A DNA stretch of 64,000 nt from Stenotrophomonas beteli (GTDB taxonomy: Bacteria; Pseudomonadota; Gammaproteobacteria; Xanthomonadales; Xanthomonadaceae). The stretch covers positions 1 to 64,000 of the forward strand of contig NZ_LLXV01000001.1 of the NCBI RefSeq assembly GCF_001431665.1. Direction: 5' to 3'. The notes below the pieces were generated by a model, which had not been told where the DNA came from, did not search any database, and was given only the letters and a program-made list of their open reading frames with translations. Position numbers and translations under genes: made by a program. Shown in pieces: positions 8,945 to 18,497 of the stretch. Position 1 is the first letter of the stretch, and each line of letters starts with the position of its first letter.

Positions 8945-11716
8945 ATGTCTATGGAATGGCGCCCCTCGGCCTGGGGCCAGCGTGTGACCGGCTCGCCGCA
9001 TTGGCGGCTGCGGCTGGATGGCGAGCACGTCGAGCTCTTGATCGGCGGCCAGCAGTACCGGCAGCAGCTGGATGATGATCGATGCGTGCAGGTCATTCCG
9101 GGGCTGCTCTGGGCCCGGATCGAACTGAACTCACGGCAGGGTGATGCACTGACCGTGGATGGGCTGCCCAACGGCCAGGCCCGCCGGCTTGCGGCCGCCG
9201 TGCAGGATGTCTTCTTGGCGCGAAGCACGCGTGGGCGCAAGGGTCTGTTCGAGGACATCCTCCAGCAGATCCAGTCATGGTTGAGCGCGGCCGACGCGCT
9301 GGCCGATCGCGCGCACGCCCACAGACGCTGGATCACCCATGAACAACAGCAGGCGCTGCTGCACGATCGCCCCACCTTGCCGCTCGCCCCGGATGAGCTG
9401 GAGAGGTTGTTCCTCGATGCGACCGTGCACGACGACCTGCGCTCGAGCCGCCATCTGGCCGCGCTGGAGGCGCTGAATGACTGGTACCTGGATTGGCCTG
9501 CCGTCTGGGCCGACGCCAACGAGACCATGGCAACCCGCGAGCTGGCTCTGGCCAAGGACTTCCTGGACAGGGTCGAAAGCAGGCCACTGACCGAAGAACA
9601 GGCCCGCGCGGTCATCTGCTTCGACAACCGCGTGCAGGTCGTGGCCGCAGCCGGCTCCGGCAAGACCTCGACGATGGTCGCCAAGGCCGCGTATGCCATC
9701 GATCGCGGCTTTGTCGAACCCGAGCGGATCGTGATGCTCGCCTTCAACAAGGATGCCGCCAGGGAACTGGAGGAGCGCGCGCAGCGGTCCTTCGACCGAC
9801 TCGGCATGGGCGACACCGTGGTCGAGGCGCGGACCTTCCACGCCTTGGGCCTGGCGATCATCGGCAAGGCCACCGGACGCAAGCCCGACATCCCCGAATG
9901 GGCCATTGACGCCACGCTGGGCTTCACCAAGCTGGCCGAACTGGTGGACGACCTGAAGGACCGCTCGACCCACTTCCGCACCCAATGGGACATGTTCCGC
10001 CTGGTGTTCGGGCGCGACCTGCCGCCATTCGGCGCCAAAATGGAGGCCGACGGCTACGACCGCGACGGCACGCCGTACATTCGGACCCTGCAGGGCGAGC
10101 GGGTGAAGAGCCTGGAAGAGTGCGTCATCGCCGATTGGCTGTTCTACAACGGCGTGGCCTACCACTACGAGCGCCGTTACGAATTTGATACCGCCACCGA
10201 TACCCATCGCCAGTATCGTCCGGACTTCTATTACCCGGACGCTGCCCTGTATCACGAGCACGTTGCGCTGGATGCCGATGGCCAGCCGCCGAAGCACTTT
10301 GCCAACTACAGCGAAGGGATGCATTGGAAGCGCCAGCAGCACGTGGCGCGCGGCACCGCTCTGGTCGAGACGACGTCGTTTGGCCTGCGCAGTGGACAGG
10401 CCCTGCAGCATCTTGCCGAGCGGCTTGGCGCGTCTGATGTCGAGCTCGACCCGAACCCGGACCGTGAGCTCCCCACCGAGGGCGCCAAGCCGATGCCGGA
10501 TGCGGACCTGATCGGCCTGATGCGCACCTTCATCGCCCATGCCAAGAGCAACTGCCTGACGCTGGACGATATGGCCGCACGCCTGCGGCAGATGCCCGAC
10601 GACCAGTTCAAGGAACGCTACCGGCGCTTCCTGGAAATCGCCGGGCCGGTTTTCCAGGCCTGGGACAACGCACTGGCGGACGAGCGTGGCATCGACTTCG
10701 AAGACATGCTCAACATGGCTGCCGGACTGCTGGAACAGGGTCACTATGAATCGCCCTACGATCTGGTGATGGCGGACGAGTTCCAGGATGCCTCGCGGGC
10801 CCGCGCCCGCCTCTGCCGCGCCTTGGTCAGCCAACCCGGCCGTCATCTGTTTGCCGTGGGCGACGACTGGCAATCGATCAACCGCTTCGCGGGTGCCGAT
10901 GTTTCAGTGATGACCGGTTTCCAGGAGTGGATGGGGCAAGGCCAGGTACTCAAGCTGGAACAGACCTTCCGCTGCCCGCAGGCGCTCTGCGATGCCTCCA
11001 GCCGCTTCATCAGCCGCAATCCAGCGCAGATGGCCAAGGCGGTACGTTCTGCTACGCCACCGATCGGGCCGGTGCTGCAGGCGTTCCAGCTGGCCCGACG
11101 TGAGGAAGTGCAGGACGGGGTTCGCCAGTACCTGGCCACACTGCACCAGCAGCTGCTGTCCGGCGCGCTACCTCGCGGCCACGCCGGTCGCGTGACGGTG
11201 TTCATTCTGGGCCGTTACCGGAATGAGCGCAGTGCCTTGCCTGCGGACTGGAAGGCTACATTTGGCAGCACAATGGACGTCGAGTTCCTCACCGTGCACC
11301 GCTCCAAGGGGCGCGAGGCGGACTATGTGATCCTGCCGGGATTGGTGAATCGTGGCTTCCCCAGCCTTCGCTCGGATGACCCGGTACTTTCGCTGGCGAT
11401 GCCCGAAGGCGATGCCTTCCCGCTGGGCGAAGAGCGACGGTTGTTTTACGTGGCGCTGACGCGTGCGCGGCGGAGCGTGGCGATGTTCACCCTGCAGGGC
11501 AAGCACTCGCCGTTCCTGGATGAGCTGGTACGGGACGGCGCGGTGGAGGTGACCAGCCTGTCTGGCGTGGCCATCAACGAAGAACGCTGCCCGGTCTGCA
11601 AGGTGGGCGTGTTCGTGGACAGGAATGGGCCGCATGGAGCGTTCCGGTCGTGCTCGAGTTATCCGTTGTGCCTTAACAAGTCCAGAAGCGGAAATCCAAT
11701 CAGAAACCAAGACTAA
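8945..11716 (+). CDS. helicase IV-like UvrD/Rep-family helicase with nuclease-like insert and C-terminal zinc ribbon
   Basis: 923 residues, much longer than E. coli HelD (684). An N-terminal HelD-like region (~1-200) precedes Walker A AGSGKTS (~235) and motif Ia LAFNKDAAREL. Then come ARTFHALGLAII, Walker B DEFQD, GDDWQSINRF, QTFRCP, TVHRSKG and YVALTRAR. Between motifs Ia/Ib and Walker B sits a block of roughly 190 residues absent from HelD. It contains SLEECVIADWL, YERRYE, RPDF (~424), YHEHVALD (~437) and HWKRQQH (~460), resembling a PD-(D/E)xK nuclease core. The C-terminus (~880-912) carries four cysteines (CPVC ... CSSYPLC), like a topoisomerase-type zinc ribbon. Base composition is host-like. 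It is convergent with the AT-rich module that follows. Confidence 0.88.
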   Translation: MSMEWRPSAWGQRVTGSPHWRLRLDGEHVELLIGGQQYRQQLDDDRCVQVIPGLLWARIELNSRQGDALTVDGLPNGQARRLAAAVQDVFLARSTRGRKGLFEDILQQIQSWLSAADALADRAHAHRRWITHEQQQALLHDRPTLPLAPDELERLFLDATVHDDLRSSRHLAALEALNDWYLDWPAVWADANETMATRELALAKDFLDRVESRPLTEEQARAVICFDNRVQVVAAAGSGKTSTMVAKAAYAIDRGFVEPERIVMLAFNKDAARELEERAQRSFDRLGMGDTVVEARTFHALGLAIIGKATGRKPDIPEWAIDATLGFTKLAELVDDLKDRSTHFRTQWDMFRLVFGRDLPPFGAKMEADGYDRDGTPYIRTLQGERVKSLEECVIADWLFYNGVAYHYERRYEFDTATDTHRQYRPDFYYPDAALYHEHVALDADGQPPKHFANYSEGMHWKRQQHVARGTALVETTSFGLRSGQALQHLAERLGASDVELDPNPDRELPTEGAKPMPDADLIGLMRTFIAHAKSNCLTLDDMAARLRQMPDDQFKERYRRFLEIAGPVFQAWDNALADERGIDFEDMLNMAAGLLEQGHYESPYDLVMADEFQDASRARARLCRALVSQPGRHLFAVGDDWQSINRFAGADVSVMTGFQEWMGQGQVLKLEQTFRCPQALCDASSRFISRNPAQMAKAVRSATPPIGPVLQAFQLARREEVQDGVRQYLATLHQQLLSGALPRGHAGRVTVFILGRYRNERSALPADWKATFGSTMDVEFLTVHRSKGREADYVILPGLVNRGFPSLRSDDPVLSLAMPEGDAFPLGEERRLFYVALTRARRSVAMFTLQGKHSPFLDELVRDGAVEVTSLSGVAINEERCPVCKVGVFVDRNGPHGAFRSCSSYPLCLNKSRSGNPIRNQD

Positions 11717-11803
11717 ATACGACAACTATCACGGAGCCTACAAGAAATGTGAAAGAACCACATTAATCGATGCATCCGCACCACCTTTACGTTGAACTTC
11801 CTA

Positions 11804-12670
11804 TCAAGCCGCCTCAGGAAGATCCAAAGGTACTGATTTCAGCTTAGTACTAAAGAACATAACCTCAGCCCCAGTGTAGCGCCTTCGCGCGGTGTACTTG
11901 AGACCATACCCCACTCCGTGGGATCTTGAGTACATCTCGCGGATCTCAGGCGCGTCATCATACGATACGATCCAGCGCCTAGGAAATTTCCGGAGCTGAA
12001 GCATGGCCGCAATAGCCAAGTGATCGTGATGAGAGTAGAAATTCCTGTATAAACCCTGTCCTTTAACGTAGTAAGGCGGGTCCAGATAGATCAAAGAACG
12101 CTCAGGCAGAAATTCGTCACACCTACTCAAAAGCGAAAGCGCGTCTTCGCCATAGACATTGATCTTTTTGGAATACTCACCAATCCTACCCAGGCGCGAC
12201 ACAAGGACGTCACGCATATAGCGAGCATCAATCCGATACTTTCCATCCTGAGCTTTTCCGCCAATCACACCGGCTTTCAAAATGCCTGATCGATTGGTTC
12301 TATTCATGAATAGAGTTGCAAATCCCCGGTGCAACTGCGACACCTCAACCTTACCAAAGAGAACCGATCGCCAGTGGTGCCATGCTTCTATAGTCACAGG
12401 CTCGCTCTCAACCAATGAGATCAGTTCGGAGGTGAAGCGAGTCGCGGAAATCCAAAAATCATAGACTGCAGAGTCCAAGTCATTGATATGAACTTCCTCA
12501 GCGATGCCATCAAAAAGAAGCTCCAATGCAACCCCCGCCCCCCCCGCATACGGCTCCAGATAATGACCGCCGACGAGGTTGTTATCCCTCATTACCCGAG
12601 CGATGTAAGGAGCAAAACGCCCCTTACCACCTGGATAGCGGAGCGGAGTGTATAGCTTATTGGAGTACAT
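11804..12670 (-). CDS. D12-class DNA adenine (N6) methyltransferase
   Basis: 288 residues with the order of motifs of Dam/DpnM-type alpha N6-adenine methyltransferases. These are PLRYPGGKG (~9-17, cofactor and target region), EPYAGGAGVALEL (~39-51, motif I for S-adenosylmethionine), NDLDSAVYDFW, and the catalytic DPPY (~196-199). A target-recognition region lies between. The start is supported by GAGGTG six bases upstream. It follows the ATPase gene by nine bases and so is the second gene of one operon. The DNA is AT-rich, unlike the flanks, which suggests horizontal transfer. It probably protects host DNA or marks sites recognised by the partner. The target sequence is unknown. Confidence 0.9.
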   Translation of the reverse strand: MYSNKLYTPLRYPGGKGRFAPYIARVMRDNNLVGGHYLEPYAGGAGVALELLFDGIAEEVHINDLDSAVYDFWISATRFTSELISLVESEPVTIEAWHHWRSVLFGKVEVSQLHRGFATLFMNRTNRSGILKAGVIGGKAQDGKYRIDARYMRDVLVSRLGRIGEYSKKINVYGEDALSLLSRCDEFLPERSLIYLDPPYYVKGQGLYRNFYSHHDHLAIAAMLQLRKFPRRWIVSYDDAPEIREMYSRSHGVGYGLKYTARRRYTGAEVMFFSTKLKSVPLDLPEAA

Positions 12671-12679
12671 TCTTCACCT

Positions 12680-14389
12680 CTAAACTTTGCCTACTCGAGC
12701 CTGAGTCCTAAGCCTCTTCGCTACGACTTTGACCGCCTGATCGAAACTTGACCTAAAATCTGTAACCATCCCAGGATTCTCATCCATCCAAATCTTAAAA
12801 ATACCCCAATCCCGGATATATTTAATTCTACCTCGCCACCACTTTTTTGCATGCTTTCGATCAGAGAGATCACCATCCCAGTTGAGCAAATGAGCTTGCA
12901 CTTGGTCCGTGGTAATTCGCATTTTCTTAAGCTTCGCCCAAGCAGCGGGGTGAGCAGACGGATTATCGATAAGATCCTGAATGAATGAAAAGACAGTTCG
13001 CTCAGGCGACTTTTCGTCAATGCCAGGGAGTTTAACTAAATTTCCGTGCCTCATGCTTGACTTACTAATAACCGAGTCTGCATCGAGGGCAAATAGCGAT
13101 AATTTAAAATGCGAATCAATTGAACTTAGGTTTGCCAGGCTATTACATCCAACTCCAAGAGCATAGACCTTTATCGCAACGCCGTACACGCGACCCAACG
13201 CACGCTTAATGGACGCCGGGATCAAATCATTAAAAATTTCGGCGGCCTCCTCGTCCTCAAGATACACGCGAAGAACCGGCTTTTGATTTTTAGCACTGAC
13301 CGAAGGCGGAACTAGATCCATATCATTTAGTATTTCCTGAAGACCGCCTCCATGCATAACGTAAGGAGATCGTGTATCCATCAGGTAAACGACTGAATTT
13401 TTTGAAGCCTTAGTCCCGTTTTTCGGATGTACAGCTTCGATGAGCTTAGGCGAATGAGTCGTCGCAACGACCTGAAGCTCAAGCTCATCTGCAAAGCGCT
13501 CCAACTGACCAACGAGATTCAGGATAGCACGGGGATGAAACCCTGCATCCAGCTCATCAATAATCAATAGGCCACCAGGATACTCAGACCATTCTCTTTT
13601 GAGCATCTGGAATGAGGCAATGGCTGCTGCAATACTACCCAGACTATCCTGACCGAGCGAAACGCACTTCGCATCGTACTCGTAAGAAGGGTGACTGGAA
13701 AACTTGCTCGTTCCTTTAATCTTATTTGATGAAACGGAATCTTTACTTGCACCAGCCCCAACGATTACAGAATTGATAAATTCCGCAATCAGCCTCCTAT
13801 CATCCTCATGCATGCCATCCATTTTCTCATTGGACACATTATCCTCTTCAACCTCGCCCAAGGGCAGGACTCGAGTCATACCGAGATAGAGGGTTGGCAG
13901 AGGAACTTTGGACGCTGGACCAACAACAACTGATCCATCCCTGCTAGTAAACTTTGTCGAGGGGCCGAAATTTCTCGGCACGATGCGCGCCTTACTTTCT
14001 GCGCTTCGATCAGTGAGTGCACAGCGCTTTTTAATAATCTCTTTGCCGTTAACGGAATACTCCACAAGAGGACGAGGAATAGCACCGGCCTCCTGCGCAG
14101 CAATGAACTCATTCTCATAATCAATGAAAATAATTTCAGAAAGATTCGCCTCGAACAATTTATCGAAATAAGATTTAGGCGCGCTTCCGCCTCGAGTTAA
14201 TCCAGATGAGTTTGCGATCAAACCTAGAATTGTCGATTTTCCAACCCCGTTATGACCGCCTATCAATGTTATTCGAGGAGAAAACTCAATCTCCAAATTT
14301 TTTAGCTTTCGAAATGGCAATTCGTCAAATTTTAGACTCTTGAGCTCGACTCGACGACCCAACGAGTTCTTCGCAACATTCCTTTTCAC
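12680..14389 (-). CDS. OLD-like P-loop ATPase with TOPRIM-like C-terminal region (putative defence effector)
   Basis: 569 residues from a GTG start with AGGGAC six bases upstream. The N-terminal half is an SMC/ABC-like AAA ATPase. It has Walker A GHNGVGKST (45-53), a signature-like SLGQDSLGS, Walker B LLIIDELDAGFHP (~275-287), and a switch histidine in TTHSP (~311). The second half has VYLEDEEAAEIF (~373-384) and LFALDADS (~432-438). That is a Glu followed by a DxD-like acidic pair on beta strands, the pattern of a TOPRIM nuclease as in OLD proteins and PARIS AriB-type partners. I infer ATP-regulated nuclease activity. It is the first gene of an AT-rich operon with the adenine methyltransferase and sits beside tRNA-Ser. 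The TOPRIM assignment is tentative and the exact family is not recognised. Confidence 0.8.
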   Translation of the reverse strand: MKRNVAKNSLGRRVELKSLKFDELPFRKLKNLEIEFSPRITLIGGHNGVGKSTILGLIANSSGLTRGGSAPKSYFDKLFEANLSEIIFIDYENEFIAAQEAGAIPRPLVEYSVNGKEIIKKRCALTDRSAESKARIVPRNFGPSTKFTSRDGSVVVGPASKVPLPTLYLGMTRVLPLGEVEEDNVSNEKMDGMHEDDRRLIAEFINSVIVGAGASKDSVSSNKIKGTSKFSSHPSYEYDAKCVSLGQDSLGSIAAAIASFQMLKREWSEYPGGLLIIDELDAGFHPRAILNLVGQLERFADELELQVVATTHSPKLIEAVHPKNGTKASKNSVVYLMDTRSPYVMHGGGLQEILNDMDLVPPSVSAKNQKPVLRVYLEDEEAAEIFNDLIPASIKRALGRVYGVAIKVYALGVGCNSLANLSSIDSHFKLSLFALDADSVISKSSMRHGNLVKLPGIDEKSPERTVFSFIQDLIDNPSAHPAAWAKLKKMRITTDQVQAHLLNWDGDLSDRKHAKKWWRGRIKYIRDWGIFKIWMDENPGMVTDFRSSFDQAVKVVAKRLRTQARVGKV

Positions 14390-14435
14390 AAAGTCCCTTT
14401 GCCCCTGCGGCAGCTAGTCACAACAAGTTTCTGGC

Positions 14436-14464
14436 TTTTTACGTCAACATTAACGAGCCGTCAA
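14436..14464 (-). promoter_or_regulatory. candidate sigma-70 promoter of the ATPase-methyltransferase operon
   Basis: Read on the minus strand, TTGACG (14464-14459) is followed after exactly 17 bases by TAAAAA (14441-14436), about 47 bases before the GTG start of the ATPase. The -35 matches five of six consensus bases and the -10 matches four. In AT-rich DNA such matches occur by chance, so support is moderate. Confidence 0.4.
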
Positions 14465-14601
14465 TTGCTGTACAATACTTAGCTCCCTTCCTTACAGGCA
14501 CCTCAGGAGAGGGACGTCAGGCACCAAGCTAAAGAAATCGTGGAACCATACGAGCCGTAGCTATGGCAACCCCATGAAAAGGGAAAACGACGCAGAGTCC
14601 T

Positions 14602-14640
14602 CGCCAAATGGCCCGTCGAAATCATGGGCACAATTTGGCG
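14602..14640 (-). terminator. hairpin overlapping the 3' end of tRNA-Ser, possible terminator
   Basis: CGCCAAAT (14602-14609) pairs with ATTTGGCG (14633-14640), and the inner GGCCC/GGGC pair extends the stem. It lies immediately after the tRNA and its last bases overlap the encoded CCA end. No clear T-run follows on the minus strand, so it could be a processing or attenuation hairpin rather than an intrinsic terminator. Confidence 0.4.
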
Positions 14641-14725
14641 GAGAGAGTGGGATTCGAACCCACGGAAGGTTTAACCCTTCGCCGGTTTTCAAGACCGGTG
14701 CCTTAAACCGCTCGGCCATCTCTCC
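14636..14725 (-). tRNA. tRNA-Ser (anticodon UGA)
   Basis: On the minus strand the gene begins GGAGAGATGGCCGAGCGG and ends with TCTCTCC plus discriminator G and an encoded CCA. The 7-bp acceptor stem is perfect. The anticodon arm CCGGT-CTTGAAA-ACCGG presents TGA, which reads UCA serine codons. A long variable arm (GAAGGGTTAAACCTTC) is typical of class II serine tRNAs. The T arm is GTGGG-TTCGAAT-CCCAC. The 3' end faces the AT-rich ATPase-methyltransferase module, the usual geometry for elements that integrate at tRNA genes. Confidence 0.97.
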
Positions 14726-14829
14726 GTATCGGCCCAGCCTGCTGGCCGGGCACGTATTCTCGCACGGCCGGGCGATTTGCCCAAGACCGGCGTGGCGCCG
14801 GGCATCCCCCAGCGCCCCCACAGCAGGCC

Positions 14830-15822
14830 TCAGCCGGCATCCACCGCCAACGCGCCCAGCGCGCTGGCCTTGATCCGCTCCTTGGCCTTCTCGCATGCAC
14901 CATCGCAATGCAGGCGCGAGGCCTCCAGCTGCGGTGGCAGGTGCTCGGCCAGGAAGTCGATGAACACACGCACCGCCGGCAGCAGGCCGCGGCGCGAGGC
15001 GAACACGGCGTGGCACACGCCCTGCGGCAGCGACCAGTCCGGCAGCACCACTTCCAGCTCACCATTGCGCACGGCATCGGCGCACACGGTTTCCGGCAGC
15101 ATGGTGATGCCGAAACCGTCCTTCACCATGCTCTGCAGCAGCGGGAAATCGAAGCCGGCCACGCGCGGCTGCAGGTCGACCCGGCGCACTTCGCCTTCCG
15201 GGCCATGCAGTTCCCAGCGCTGGCGCGCTTCGTCTTCGCTGATGCTGAGGGTGACGTGCTGGGTCAGCTCCTCCGGGTCCTTGGGGCGGCCGGCGCGGTC
15301 CAGGTACTTCGGGCTGGCCACCAGCAGTTCCTGCACCTGGCCGAAGCTGCGCATCACCAGGCTGCCGTCGTCGTCCAGGCGCGAACGCACGCGCAGGGCC
15401 ACGTCGTAGCCCTCGTTGATGATGTCCACGCGGCGGTTGCTGATGTTCAGCTGCAGCCGCACCTTCGGGTACTGCTCAAGGAACTTGGGCAGCAGCTTGG
15501 GCAGCTGCATCTGCGCCAGCGACACCGGCACGCTGGCGCGCACCACGCCGCGCGGTTCCGCGCTGAGGCGGTCCACCACTTCGCGCGCGGCCTGTGCCTC
15601 GGCCAGCATCGTCTGCGCATGGCGGTGCACGCTGGTGCCGACGTCGGTGACCGCAAAGCGGCGCGTGGAGCGCTGCAACAGGCGCACGCCCAGGTCGGTT
15701 TCCAGCTGGCTGATACGGCGGCTCAGGCGCGACTTGGGAATCCCCAGTGCGCGCTCGGCGGCGGCGAATCCGCCGTGGTCGACCACCATCGCGAAGTAGT
15801 ACAGGTCATTCAGGTCATGCAT
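14830..15822 (-). CDS. LysR family transcriptional regulator
   Basis: 330 residues. The N-terminal winged helix-turn-helix (MHDLNDLYYFAMVVDHGGF, then ALGIPKSRLSRRISQLE) is typical of LysR proteins, and the rest is the two-lobed co-inducer-binding domain. It is divergent from the azoreductase at 15950 with a 127-bp gap. In Xanthomonads and Pseudomonads this regulator/azoreductase pairing is common, and control of the azoreductase by a quinone or azo-type inducer is likely. Inducer unknown. Confidence 0.93.
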   Translation of the reverse strand: MHDLNDLYYFAMVVDHGGFAAAERALGIPKSRLSRRISQLETDLGVRLLQRSTRRFAVTDVGTSVHRHAQTMLAEAQAAREVVDRLSAEPRGVVRASVPVSLAQMQLPKLLPKFLEQYPKVRLQLNISNRRVDIINEGYDVALRVRSRLDDDGSLVMRSFGQVQELLVASPKYLDRAGRPKDPEELTQHVTLSISEDEARQRWELHGPEGEVRRVDLQPRVAGFDFPLLQSMVKDGFGITMLPETVCADAVRNGELEVVLPDWSLPQGVCHAVFASRRGLLPAVRVFIDFLAEHLPPQLEASRLHCDGACEKAKERIKASALGALAVDAG

Positions 15823-15828
15823 ACCCGA

Positions 15829-15844
15829 GTTCCATATCTAGAAC
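15829..15844. promoter_or_regulatory. possible LysR-type operator
   Basis: GTTC-N8-GAAC forms a short inverted repeat just upstream of the LysR start in the regulator-azoreductase gap. The size fits a LysR-type site, but the arms are only four bases long. Confidence 0.25.
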
Positions 15845-15949
15845 AATACGTGGCATTCAATCACCTTTATTCCGCCTTTGCAACAACCTATCGTTCTCTC
15901 CATCGGCGGGGCCACCCCGCCCCTTCCTCCCAGAACATAGGTGACTGCC

Positions 15950-16537
15950 ATGAAGCTTCTGCATCTCGACGCCAGCGTGCTTGGCGACAATTCCGTCTCG
16001 CGCCAGCTGTCGGCCGCCGTGGTCGCCCGCTTCACCGGCCAGATCGACGGCCTGCAGGTCGATTATCGCGATCTTGACGCCAATCCGGTACCGCACCTGC
16101 GCAGCAGCTCGCTGGCCAAGACCGACGCCGCCGAGGCGACCGACGCTGAACAGGTGATGCAGCAGTTCCTGGAGGCCGACATCGTGGTGATCGGCGCGCC
16201 GATGTACAACTTCAGCATCCCGTCCACGCTGAAGGCCTGGATTGACCGCGTGGCCGTGGCCGGCCGCACCTTCAAGTACACCGAGAACGGCCCGGTGGGC
16301 CTGGCCGGTGGCAAGCGGGTGATCATCGCCAGCAGCCGTGGCGGCATCTACACCGACTCGCCGGCCGACTTCCAGGAGCCGTTCCTGCGCCAGGTGTTCG
16401 CCTTCATGGGCATCAACGAGGTCGAGTTCGTGCGCGCCGAAGGCATCGCCTATTCGCCGCAGCACCGTGAAGACGCCATTGCCGGCGCGCTGGCGGCACT
16501 GCCGTCGCACGCAGCGGATGAAGCCGTCGCGGCGTAA
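15950..16537 (+). CDS. azoR: FMN-dependent NADH-azoreductase
   Basis: 195 residues of the flavodoxin-like AzoR/AcpD family. It has MKLLHLDASVLGDNSVSRQL at the start, the FMN-contacting PMYNFSIPSTLKAWIDRV, and ASSRGG. The enzyme reduces quinones and azo dyes with NADH through a homodimer with bound FMN, in the cytoplasm. The ATG at 15950 has AGGTGA five bases upstream, which favours it over the GTG at 15941. The gene is divergent from a LysR regulator and is followed by a strong intrinsic terminator, so it is a single-gene transcript. Confidence 0.94.
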   Translation: MKLLHLDASVLGDNSVSRQLSAAVVARFTGQIDGLQVDYRDLDANPVPHLRSSSLAKTDAAEATDAEQVMQQFLEADIVVIGAPMYNFSIPSTLKAWIDRVAVAGRTFKYTENGPVGLAGGKRVIIASSRGGIYTDSPADFQEPFLRQVFAFMGINEVEFVRAEGIAYSPQHREDAIAGALAALPSHAADEAVAA

Positions 16538-16624
16538 CGCGTTCCAACGTTCGGCGCCCCTCTCTCCTCGTCTGGGCGCTGAACGCGGGCCGGGATCCCC
16601 TCCCCCATCCTGGCCCACCCTGGC

Positions 16625-16653
16625 GGCCCCGCTCTGCGGGGCCGTTTTCTTTT
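16625..16653 (+). terminator. rho-independent terminator after azoR
   Basis: A perfect 8-bp stem GGCCCCGC-TCT-GCGGGGCC is followed by GTTTTCTTTT. This is a textbook intrinsic terminator, about 90 bases after the azoR stop and just before the SH3-like gene. Confidence 0.92.
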
Positions 16654-16674
16654 GCGGCGCGCTAGGCTGGAGTC

Positions 16675-17037
16675 ATGAACTACATCGTGACGGCTGCGCA
16701 CCGCAGCGAATTTCCGCACCCGATCACCCTGCGCCGTGGCCAGGCACTGGTGGTGGGCGGGCGTTATGAAGGCCCGGAGGGCTGGGAAGACTGGTTCCTG
16801 TGCGAGGCCGAGGGGCAGCAGCCCGGTTTCGTGCCGGCGCAGGTGATCGGTCGCGATGCGCAGGGTGGCGTGTTTGCCACGGAGGACTACTGCGCGCGGG
16901 AGCTGGATGTGGATCCCGGGCAGGCGCTGCGCGGGGTGCGCACGCTCAATGGCTGGGCATGGTGCGTGCCGGAGACCGGCGAACCGGGATGGGTGCCGTT
17001 GGAAAAGCTGCGGGCCATAAAGGAGAGCCGAGCATAG
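16675..17037 (+). CDS. SH3-like domain protein
   Basis: 120 residues, cytoplasmic (no signal peptide). It has two SH3-type beta-barrel segments. The first has GQALVVGGRYEGPEGWEDWFLCE ending in GFVPAQVI. The second has GWAWCVPETGEPGWVPLEKL. The pattern GW..C......GWVP is that of bacterial SH3-like ligand-binding proteins of unknown role. The last codons and the TAG stop fall inside a REP palindrome, so the C-terminal ESRA may be repeat-derived. It is convergent with serS. Confidence 0.78.
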   Translation: MNYIVTAAHRSEFPHPITLRRGQALVVGGRYEGPEGWEDWFLCEAEGQQPGFVPAQVIGRDAQGGVFATEDYCARELDVDPGQALRGVRTLNGWAWCVPETGEPGWVPLEKLRAIKESRA

Positions 17038-17083
17038 GCTCGGCTCTACACGGCTCTGTAGCGCCCGAGCCCATGCTCGGGCG
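17024..17083. repeat. pair of SMAG/GTAG-type REP palindromes
   Basis: First unit: AGAGCCGAGC (17024-17033) pairs with GCTCGGCTCT (17038-17047), followed by the CTAC tail. Second unit: GTAG, then CGCCCGAGC-CCAT-GCTCGGGCG (17062-17083). These are the short palindromes starting with GTAG that are dispersed in S. maltophilia. They sit between two convergent genes, where they can also terminate transcription; the first one contains the stop codon of the SH3-like gene. Confidence 0.85.
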
Positions 17084-17103
17084 GCGGCGCGGAGCGCCGG
17101 CTA

Positions 17104-18426
<1,323 letters not shown>

Positions 18427-18497
18427 TTATACGGATTTCTGCCGCCCGGTTCATTCCCGCCGTGGCAGAATCGGGGCATTCCGTACTGGTCCGGTCC

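Noticed and set aside
8945..14389. A Gabija system (OLD-like nuclease plus UvrD-like helicase)
   Set aside because: An OLD-like ATPase and a UvrD-family helicase are neighbours, but they are convergent, not an operon. The helicase has host-like composition, a HelD-type N-terminus and twice the usual GajB length, and the ATPase's own operon partner is a methyltransferase.
11717..14640. A complete integrative element with att repeats at tRNA-Ser
   Set aside because: No integrase gene is present, and I found no copy of the tRNA 3' end near 11.7-11.8 kb. Insertion at the tRNA remains an inference from position and base composition.
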